The translations under genes were made by a program, and so were the position numbers. Source: Lewinellaceae bacterium (GTDB lineage Bacteria > Bacteroidota > Bacteroidia > Chitinophagales > Saprospiraceae). From it: 46,250 nucleotides of DNA. The DNA is taken from the NCBI GenBank assembly GCA_947476195.1, contig CANJPT010000022.1, forward strand, positions 1 through 46,250, in the 5' to 3' direction. Position 1 is the stretch's first letter; every line of letters begins with the position of its first letter. Shown piece after piece: positions 17,927-26,700 of the stretch. The notes beneath the pieces were generated by a model. That model did no database searches, was not told the origin of the DNA, and worked only from the letters and a program-made list of their open reading frames with translations.

Positions 17927-18011
17927 ATCGTGTTCAAAAAGAGGGACGAAAGCTTTAAAAAATTGGTTGCGTGGAGGCCCGGGGCGAAGCAATAGAATGG
18001 GGTTTGGGGCC

Positions 18012-18379
18012 CTACTCCCCCTTCAAACCGCCCCTCCGAAACAACCAAAACACCCAGCCCGCAGACAACAAAAACGGCAGCGTGCCGGCAAGAATCCGCA
18101 TGTTCTGACCAGATATTCTGATGAAAAGCAGCAGCAAGACCAGGAGCGCCGGCAGGATCATTCCAAGGATCACCCAGCGCTTAGAGGGTTCTTTTTGAAA
18201 CGCCTGATACAAGAGGATCAGCAAGCCCAGAAGCGGCAGCAGGATCGCCGGGTGGCTCAGGTTGTTTTGAAGATCTCCCTTTTCAAAGAAGATCTGATAC
18301 GCCATTTGGTAAACAAACATGGAATTATCCGGGGGCCATTCCAGATAGCAGAAGAGGAAGGAGACGAAAAAAAGTGCTA
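18012..18379 (-). pseudogene. 5'-truncated multi-helix membrane protein gene
   Basis: The reading frame is open from about 18413 to the TAG at 18012 and encodes four hydrophobic helices. Helix 1 ('ALFFVSFLFCYLEW') lies before the first available ATG (18320). A start at 18320 (102 aa) would therefore drop the first helix, and no ATG, GTG or TTG occurs before it. The 5' part overlaps the end of the truncated nucleotidyltransferase (stop at 18377). I infer that a deletion removed the start of this gene and the rest of the nucleotidyltransferase, fusing the two. The family is not one I can name. Residual translation from 18320 is possible. Confidence 0.6.
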
Positions 18380-18532
18380 ATCCTTTGTTGGCCTTAAATC
18401 CTCGGCAGACGGATCATCTATATACAGGCTAACCATGGCACCTCCAACGAAGACAACTTTACGATTCAGTTCGCCCAATGCCTTTGCAATTTTAACGGTT
18501 GCCATTCTGTTGATAATCGTATTCTTTAGCAT
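18377..18532 (-). pseudogene. Truncated nucleotidyltransferase (AbiEii/MNT-like) partner of the winged-helix gene
   Basis: The 51-codon frame reads 'MLKNTIINRMATVKIAKALG', then 'KVVFVGGAMVSLYIDDPSAE', then 'DLRPTKD' and TAG. The 'VGGAMVSLY...RPTKD' pattern is the start of nucleotidyltransferase-fold toxin-type proteins, which normally continue '(V/I)D' with the second catalytic Asp and a further ~150-200 residues. All of this is missing. ATG 18532 lies inside the last codons of the upstream HTH gene (overlap ATGCTAA), which shows an original coupled pair. The break falls at the fusion with the membrane-protein gene. It is inferred that the catalytic partner of the pair is lost. Confidence 0.7.
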
Positions 18533-19044
18533 ATTTTCTTGTGCAATAGTTCTAATGCTGCATTTTTCTCTCTGGCTCGCCCGACACGTATTGCATCAAT
18601 CAATGCCAGGCATTCGTAGAGCTGTGGGTCCAGTTCAACCGCTTGGATCACTGAAGGGTAAAGCGGTAAAATACTGTGCCCCCTCATATATCCTTTGGCG
18701 TATGGCCACACATAGTTTTCAGTGCTGCTAATGAGTTGGACCAGTGGTTCTGCACTATGGGCCGTTGGAATCCCTCGGACTACTACGCCCGGTTGTTGCG
18801 GGAACATGAATGGAGTGCCATATTGTAATAAGTCCATGAATGATTGTCTGGCCACTTCCTTGCCTTTGTTCTGTAGCAATCGGGCGTAGGCAGACCTTTT
18901 TAAAGACGCACTTATTTCGGATTGGCTGATAAAAAGCGACTTAGCTAGGGAAATTTGGTTCCATGGTCTGGATCCTTCTAAGAACACCTTCAGTAGGACC
19001 ACAATATCTTGTGGACGAAGTGTTGGGATTGCTTTATTATTCAT
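18526..19044 (-). CDS. Winged-helix transcriptional regulator / antitoxin-like protein
   Basis: The 172-residue cytosolic protein begins with a winged-helix/HTH domain. The region 'RPQDIVVLLKVFLEGSRPWNQISLAKSLFISQSEISASLKRSAYARLL' (read in parts, residues 11-58) has helix-turn-helix spacing with 'SQSEISASLKR' as the recognition helix. The remaining part ('GTPFMFPQQPGVVVRGIPTAH', 'VWPYAKGYMRGHSILPLYPSV') is a conserved companion domain of unknown role. It overlaps the truncated nucleotidyltransferase downstream, the arrangement of AbiEi/AbiEii-like pairs, but sequence identity to AbiEi is not obvious. Two related palindromic sites lie upstream (19055, 19111), suggesting autoregulation. It appears intact although its partner is broken. 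Confidence 0.72.
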   Translation of the reverse strand: MNNKAIPTLRPQDIVVLLKVFLEGSRPWNQISLAKSLFISQSEISASLKRSAYARLLQNKGKEVARQSFMDLLQYGTPFMFPQQPGVVVRGIPTAHSAEPLVQLISSTENYVWPYAKGYMRGHSILPLYPSVIQAVELDPQLYECLALIDAIRVGRAREKNAALELLHKKIC

Positions 19045-19054
19045 AAATTATCAG

Positions 19055-19066
19055 ATATTGCGATAT
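19055..19066. promoter_or_regulatory. Operator-like site close to the winged-helix gene
   Basis: ATATTGCGATAT is an imperfect palindrome 11 nt upstream of the HTH start. With its flank (GC) it matches the core of the 30-bp palindrome at 19111 (ATATCGCGATATGC) at 13 of 14 positions. Confidence 0.5.
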
Positions 19067-19110
19067 GCAAATATACAGACTTAATTTATGATTATCATTG
19101 ATTTAAAAAT

Positions 19111-19140
19111 AATTATCGCATATCGCGATATGCGATAATT
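19111..19140. promoter_or_regulatory. Perfect 30-bp palindrome, operator or hairpin
   Basis: Each half is 15 bp (AATTATCGCATATCG and its exact complement). It abuts the corA stop codon (19141) and lies 67 nt from the winged-helix start. The shared CGATATGC core with the site at 19055 favours an operator. As RNA it could also fold at the 3' end of corA, though only a short AT tract (ATTATTTTTAAAT) follows. Confidence 0.6.
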
Positions 19141-20091
19141 TCACAACATCTTCCTCCGCTGCATGATCCAATACAATCCCCCCGTAATGATCGCAGAGAC
19201 CAGGATCGTCAAATAAAACGCCCAGGGATGATCCGGGATCCCGTTCGGGATGTTCATGCCCAAAAACGAGGAGATCAGCGTGGGCACCATCAGTACCACC
19301 GTGATGATGGTCAGTCGGTGGATCACATGGTTCAGGTTGTTGGAAATGATGCTCGAGTAGGAGTCCATCGTGCCATTCAGGATGTTGGTGTAGACGTTGG
19401 ACATGGACAAGGCCTGCGAATTGTCAATGATAATGTCTTCGAAAAGATCGGTCAGGTCCTCATCGCCGTTGATGTGCAGGAAGTCCGTGCGCTTCATTTT
19501 CATTTTGAGCAGCTCGTTGGCACTCAGGGAGTTAACGAAATAGACCAGACTTTTTTCGATGGAAAGCAGCTGGCGCAGCTCAGCATTTCGGCTGCTGTTC
19601 ATCAGCTCTTTTTCGATGCGGTTGCGGCGAAGATTGAGCGTTTTGAGGCAGGAAAGAAAGTGATATACGTTTTGTTCGAGAAGCTGCAGTACGAACCGCT
19701 TTTCGTCGACGGGGTTGAAGTCGCGGACGTTGTTCTCCAGAAACTTTTCAAGCACGGGGGTCTCGAAGGCAGAGATGGTCACCACGTGTTCGATGGTCAG
19801 CAGAATACCGATCGGGACGGTGATGAAGTACGCCTCGTTTTCGGCGGCTGCGTTTTTGTTTTTGACCGGGGTGTTGATCAGTACGAAACGTACATCGCCA
19901 TCGCGCTCGTAACGGGAGCGTTCGTCAAGGTCAAGGGAGTCGGTCAGGAAGGCAGGATCGAAATCAAAGCGACGAGCGAATTCATCGAGCTCATCAGGCG
20001 CGAAGGGAGGGGCCAGGTGCACCCAGCAGCCAGGATCTGGCTCGGTCAGTTCGACCAGGCGGCGTTTTTCTCGTGTGTAGTATCGGGTCAC
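19141..20091 (-). CDS. corA: CorA-family divalent metal (Mg/Co) transporter
   Basis: The 316-residue protein has a large cytosolic N-terminal domain, a long helical stalk and two C-terminal membrane helices. The signature GMN loop is present ('SSFLGMNIPNG', GMN at 278-280). The last helix ends with basic 'MQRRKML'. CorA forms pentameric Mg2+ channels in the inner membrane; substrate is inferred from family. GTG at 20091 is the only start in frame near the N-terminal domain. A minus-strand -7-like box lies about 50 nt upstream (20142-20149). A second, longer CorA is encoded at 32958, and the two are only distantly similar. Confidence 0.93.
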   Translation of the reverse strand: MTRYYTREKRRLVELTEPDPGCWVHLAPPFAPDELDEFARRFDFDPAFLTDSLDLDERSRYERDGDVRFVLINTPVKNKNAAAENEAYFITVPIGILLTIEHVVTISAFETPVLEKFLENNVRDFNPVDEKRFVLQLLEQNVYHFLSCLKTLNLRRNRIEKELMNSSRNAELRQLLSIEKSLVYFVNSLSANELLKMKMKRTDFLHINGDEDLTDLFEDIIIDNSQALSMSNVYTNILNGTMDSYSSIISNNLNHVIHRLTIITVVLMVPTLISSFLGMNIPNGIPDHPWAFYLTILVSAIITGGLYWIMQRRKML

Positions 20092-20757
20092 TGTCCATTG
20101 AGTAGTTTTTGAAAGCTATTGAAGCCGCCAAAAGTTCGCTGCAAACTTACGTCTACCTTTTGAAGCCGCAGTGTAAAACGGTTTTAGAATCAAAAAATTT
20201 CTTGTTTAAAATCATAATTTGGAATTTGCAGCGCATTTGGCGGGTATTCGAAACAAGCAATTTAAAAGGTAGATTGATTTTGGAGGTTTTGTTAAAGCCT
20301 GTTTCGGGGATCATTTTTTCACTAAAAAAGGCATTGTTTTTTTTAAAACCGTTATCATTGCGCTGTTTTTTCTGTTAAAAAGTAGCAAAAATTGCTACCA
20401 AACAGATTAAAACCTGTTTCTTTGGCTTGAGTGCCTGAACAGGAGGTGACACGATGACTGAAAAGTGCTGCCATGATTCGAATCGGTTTTTTACTGTTCA
20501 AAATTCTGGAGGATTTATTGCTCCTGCTAAAAATTTTGTCTCAGATTCATTTTAAGCAATCTTGCCTTGTTCTTAAAGGTATATTTTAAACAGGTTTTGA
20601 CGAAGCGTTGTCGGTTCAATTTTCAAAGATTACGCAGCTTAGTATGCAGCGTTTTTCCTATTTTTTGAATCTTACATACTATATTTTTTCTTTACCTGTT
20701 TTGGTGAATTATTTTTTAATCATAATCAATCATCAAGTAGTCATAATTTATTAGTCC
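20092..20757. other. Long AT-rich intergenic region upstream of the giant adhesin gene
   Basis: No coding potential is visible in 666 nt. It holds a small hairpin (GTAGCAA-AAA-TTGCTAC, 20382-20398). It also holds four copies of a (A/G)CCTGTTT motif: AAAGCCTGTTTC at 20294, AAAACCTGTTTC at 20409, its inverted form at 20588 and ACCTGTTTTGG at 20694. A regulated or long 5' leader for the adhesin is possible. No canonical TAnnTTTG box for the plus strand was found. Confidence 0.5.
20142..20149 (-). promoter_or_regulatory. Candidate -7 box for corA (minus strand)
   Basis: On the minus strand TAAGTTTG (then C) matches TAnnTTTG and lies 50 nt upstream of the GTG start. The -33 element is weak (GTTTT about 25 nt further up). 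Confidence 0.4.
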
Positions 20758-23700
20758 ATGAATCTCTTTACCTCCCGCGCCCTGTTTTGCTGTTGTTGGC
20801 TCGCTACAGCAATCCTTCCCCTAGCAGCCCAGCAATCATCTCCGGTGTTTGATGCGCAACTCAAACGACATCTATTGACGGCAGAATCTGCTCAGCAGCA
20901 GCTTGTTTTTCAAAATCTTGTACCGGGCCAGACCTATGGTTTGATGGTGCCGGGTGGAGAACTTTGCATTCTTCAATGTATGCCTGATATCTTGGTCATT
21001 ACCCCCAATACACAGGTAATCAGTTATAATGCTGTTACGCACTTGTTGAAGTTTGTGGCTTCTGCATCCAGTATGGAATTTCGGTTTGACTATCCCTGTA
21101 CCTGGGATGCAGCAAACCCGCCAGTGCACTACATAAGTATGATGCGTATTGGTGAAAAGAAAAAAAAGCTGCCCGGAATACCGGATGCGGTGTTAGACGT
21201 CGCTGGTGGGAATGCAGAGGATCTCATTAAACAGGTGTTCATTGGTGGCAACTGTTTCGACGTAACGGGCGTGACCTATGATGGTCAGGGTGGTCAAATT
21301 GGTTCTTTTAGCAATGGCATTACCAATGTGGGGTTTGCTTCAGGGGTTATCATGGCTACCGGGGATATCGGCGTTGCCCCCGGTCCAAACGACCTAGATG
21401 GTGCAAGCGGAGGCTACGGTAACGGAACACCGGATTCTGACCTACAGGGACTGACAAGTGGTGCATTGTTTGATATGGCAAACATTGAATTTGATTTTAC
21501 CCCTACGCAAAGCCCACTGACTTTTGAGTTTGTATTTGCCTCGGAAGAATACTGTGAATATGTGAATACGCAGTTCAATGACGTATTTGGTTTTTTCATT
21601 TCTGGCCCAGGTATCGCGGGTACCCAAAACCTGGCAGTGGTGCCTATGACCAATATCCCCATTACAATTAACACCATCAACCACATTGCAAATTCAGGCT
21701 TCTATGTCCACAATACGCCTGCCTCAGGTAATAACTGTGGCGTGATCCCTCCTGCAGGTGGTGCGGCCGTACAAGAATTGCAGTACGACGGATTTACGCG
21801 CAAAATGGTGGCAGTGGCTTCCGTGATTCCATGTTCAACCTACCATATCAAACTCAAAATTGCTGACGTGGGCGATGGTGTCTGGGACTCAGCAGTGTTT
21901 CTAAAAGGCGGCTCATTCGATGGTGGCGGCAATGCTGCAATTGACTGGTTGGTAAATGGAGTGCCCGATGTTGATGAGGTAACGGAGGGCTGCGGATTGG
22001 TAGAATTGCTGATCGACCGTGTAGGCTCTAATCCGGCACTTCCACTGCCTGTTTCATTTACAATTACAGGAACGGCTACTTCGGGTGCGGATTATGGCCC
22101 CATTTCTACAACGTATGTGATTCCGGCTGGGGCAGACCAAGTAATCGTTCCAGTCAATATTGTCAATGACCTGCTGCCTGAAGGCGCTGAAACGGTCATT
22201 TTGACCTTGAATAACCCCTGTTCTTGCCTCCACCCACAGGAAATTCTAACGATCCTGGACTATAACGCTATGAATCCGATCGCTGATACAGTGGTTATTT
22301 GTGGCGTGGGTGTGGCTACGGTGGGTGTAACCGTGGAAGGCGGCGTTGAGCCCTATACTTATCAGTGGAATACCGGAGGCACGGCCCCGACCATTAGTCC
22401 ATTCGTAAGTACGCCAACGACTTATACCGTCACGGTTACAGATGCCTGTGGTAAAACAAGTACTGCAAAAGCCCGGGTCAACATCAATCCGCCCCCGATT
22501 GCACAGCTTCTGGGGCCTGGCCCACAAATCTGCCCGGGTCAATCTGCCATTTTGATGATCAACTTTACCGGAACAGGGCCATTTGACATTACTTATACGC
22601 TGAACGGTAATCCTGAACAGCCTATCACGGGTATCGTTGATGATCCCTATGGGCTTGTTGTCACTGACATAGGTTCTTATCAACTCACTGGCGTCGTAGA
22701 TGGCTTCGGGTGTCCGGGCCTCGGCAACGGCGCTGTACTGGTATCACCCTCTAACCTTGACCTGACCGGCGTTGCGTCTAATGTGCCATGTGCGGGCGCT
22801 CCTACCGGGTCGATCAACACCACTGTGGCAGGTGGCCAGGGCCCATATAATTACGTTTGGCAGAGCGCATTACCCATTGGAAATATTGCGGATCCGATGG
22901 GTCTTGTACCAGGCCCTTATGCGGTAACGGTAACAGACGGATTTGGCTGTACGGACAATGAAGCCTTTTTTATTACCTCGCCTCCGGTGCTTGCACCGAC
23001 TATCCTGAATGTCCAGGGTGCAAACTGTTTCAATCCAAACGGGGGCAATATCAACCTGAATGTGACTGGCGGAACACCCAACTATACATATCTCTGGAGC
23101 AATGCTGCTACAGTTCAGGATCCACAAAACTTAGCGGCAGGCACCTACACTGTAACCATTACGGATGGCAATGCTTGTACAAAAACGGCAACAGCCGTAG
23201 TACCGGGTGATTTTGTTGCGCCAACTGCGGTGACATCCCCACCCAATTCTATTACATGTTTTTTCCCGGCTGTAACACTCGACGGAACGGGCTCCAGCAG
23301 TGGAGCTGATTTTTCATACAATTGGGTAGCTAACCCCGGCAACATTGTAAGTGGGAATAACACCCTCAATCCAACGGTTAATCAGGCAGGTACTTACATC
23401 CTCACGGTGCAAAACATTGCCAATGGCTGTACTTCCTCCGCCAGTTCGGTGGTAAGTGCCAATGATGATATACCTACCGCTGTTGCAGGGCCCAATGCCA
23501 CCCTTACCTGCGCTGTTACCAATGTGACGCTTGATGGCTCTGCTTCAAGTTTAGGCGGCAACTTTAGCTACTTATGGACGGCTTCTCCAGGTGGAGTTAT
23601 TCTGGGTGGAGAAACCACACTCAATCCAATTGTATCGGCCATAGGCACTTACACGCTCGTGGTCACAAATACACAAAATGGTTGTACGTCTACGGACGTA

Positions 23701-26700
23701 GCCACCGTCAACAACGATCTTACTCCCCCTAATGCAGTCGTGGCAGCTCCGGGGCTAATCACATGTACGGTAAGCGAAGTTACTCTAAACGGCGCAGCGT
23801 CTTCTCCGGCGGGAATTAGTTTTCATTGGACGACCACCAACGGATTTATAGTTTCAGGAGAAAATACGCCTACTGCAGTGGTGAGCGAAGCCGGGGATTA
23901 TACCCTGATCGTTACCAATCCTGGGAATGGTTGTACAAGCGGTCAGACGGTGACCGTCATTCAGAATTTCTCAGCACCCATTGCAGTCGCCTCTGCCAGT
24001 AACCAGATTACTTGTCTCAGTTTGCAAGCTACCGTAAGCGCATTGGGTTCGCAAATGGTTGCCACGGATACCTATGTTTGGTCAACAACAGGGGGCAATT
24101 TTGTATCAGGCACGAATACCCTGACTCCTTTGGTAGATGCAGCCGGCATCTATACCATTGTCATTACCAACCCCACGAGTATGTGTACGTCGCAAGCATC
24201 CATTTTGGTTGCTGCCGACAATATTATTCCTGTCGCCAATGCGGGACTACCTTCAACGCTTACTTGCGCAATCAACTCCGTGTTGATTGGCGACCCACTC
24301 GCTCCAATTGCCCCAGACCTGAGCTATAGCTGGACAGCTGCGCCAGGAAATATTGCTTCGGGGGGAAACACGCCAATGCCGACGGTCAATCAGCCGGGGA
24401 TCTATAATCTTATAGTCTCCAATAGTTCTAACGGATGTACCAATTCGGCTTCGGTGACCATTCCCCAAAATATTTTACCGCCGACTGTAATCGTAGCGCC
24501 TGGCGGGGAGATCAATTGTACGATACCAACCATTCAATTGAATGCTGCTGGCACCAGCACCGGGCCAACATTCTCTTATCAGTGGACCTCCGCTTCCGGG
24601 AACGGTATTGGAGCAGGCGATAATACCCTGACACCAACGATCATTGCCGCCGGGACCTACACGCTGGTAGTGACCAATACGGCAAACGGGTGTACAAATC
24701 TGGCAGCTACTTCGGTGACCACTAATGCAAACGTTCCCACGGCACTTGCTGTTCCGCAGGGAATTCTTACTTGTGGGGTACAAACAATTTCAGTCAGTGC
24801 AAGCGGTTCCACCAGCGGATCGACCATCACTTATCAATGGGGAAGCGTTAACGGCACTATCGTGAGTGGCAATGGAACATCCCAGATTATTGCCGGAGAT
24901 CCGGGCCAATACACGCTCATTGTGACCAACACAGCCAACAACTGTATTGCCACCACAACCATTGATGTGTTGGAAAATATCGTTCCACCTATTGCTGATG
25001 CAGGGGCTGGCAGTATTCTAAACTGTACGGTTTCTGCAATGACCTTGCATGGTGAGAGCAGTAGTGTAGGGGCGCAATTTGGCTACTTATGGACCGCGCT
25101 TATGGGTGGAAATTTTGTTTCATCCACCAATATTCTGAATCCTCAGGTAAATGAGGCTGGTGTGTACCAACTGATGGTCACGGATGTAACAAATGGCTGT
25201 ACCTCTGTGGACCAGGTGGAGATCCTGGCAGATGACAATGATCCGTTTGTGGCACTTTCTCAGCCAGTAGGCTTGAACTGCCTTATTACCCAGGAAATCA
25301 TTAATTCGACAGGATCCTCTACAGGTGCGAATTTTAGTTACCAATGGACCGGGCCAGGCTTGCTGTCAAGCCCTACCGGGGCGAATGCTACAATCAATCT
25401 TCCCGGCAACTACAGCCTGGTCATTACAAATAAAGACAATGGCTGCACCACAGAAAAAACGGTACCTGTAACGCAGGATATTCAAGCTCCACCAGCTGAT
25501 GCTGGTCCTGATGTGTTGCTCAATTGCTATACGCCACAAATGCAAATTGGTGGAACCAACAACCCTTCAGGGCCAAACTTTACCTTTAATTGGGTCAGCC
25601 CGGGGGGGATTATTGCAGGCGGAAATACCCTGACGCCAACGGTGGCAGGTGGTGGCACCTACGAGATTATTGTAACGAATACGCTCAATGGCTGTACCTC
25701 TTCTGATCCGATGATCGTGACCACTGATTTTGAAGCGCCACAAGCCAATGGAGGACCAACCTTCCAGCTAACCTGCACACAGACTACCTACTCCTTGCAG
25801 GCCATTGCTCCGGTGGGTCCAAACTTTACCTACCAATGGACGACGATAGGGGGGAGTTTTATTTCTCCCTCTAATATTTTAAACCCAACGGTAAATGGCG
25901 CCGGAGAATATTTTCTGTTGGTGACGAATACAACCAACGGCTGTACCTCATCGCCAACCGTTCAGATTACGAAGGCGGCTGATGTGCCAAATGCGGCAGC
26001 CAATACTGCGCCAAACCTTACTTGCGCACTTACTCAACTACCACTCAATGGCTCAGGCAGTAACTTTGGTATAGGCTATAATGTGGTATGGACTGCTACC
26101 AATGGTGGTAATATCGTCAGTGGCGCCAATACGCTTAACCCGATTATCGATGCACCAGGCACCTATACGATCACGGTTCAAAATTTGGTTAATTTCTGCC
26201 AGGCCAACAGTAGCGTAACGGTACTGGAAGACATCGTTCCACCGCCCATTGATGCGGGCCCTCAGCAAACGCTAACCTGCGCAGTGCTGACGCTTAATCT
26301 TCAAGGCAGTAATTCGGCGCCGGGTACCTTTACATACAACTGGATCACGCCCAACGGGCATATCGTAAGTGGCGCCAATACCTTGACCCCGCTGATTAAT
26401 GCGACAGGTTATTACGAACTGGAAGCTACAAGCCTTCAAAACGGATGCTCCAATACGGTAAGCGTGGATATTATTGCCAACAAGGTCGATCCTGTTTCGG
26501 CAATTGCCCAACCGGATATCCTGACCTGTGTCGTGCATCAGATCACCCTTGATGCAGGAGCAAGTAGCACCGGTAATATGGATTATACGTGGTCGACGGC
26601 AGGTGGAAATATCCTGGATCAATCCAATCCATTGGCAATCGTGGTGGATCTTAAGGGCCCTTATACCCTGCTGATCAAAGACAATGTGAACGGCTGTACT

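Noticed and set aside
20475-20484. GATTCGAATC, resembling a tRNA T-loop
   Set aside because: No acceptor, D or anticodon arms can be formed around it.
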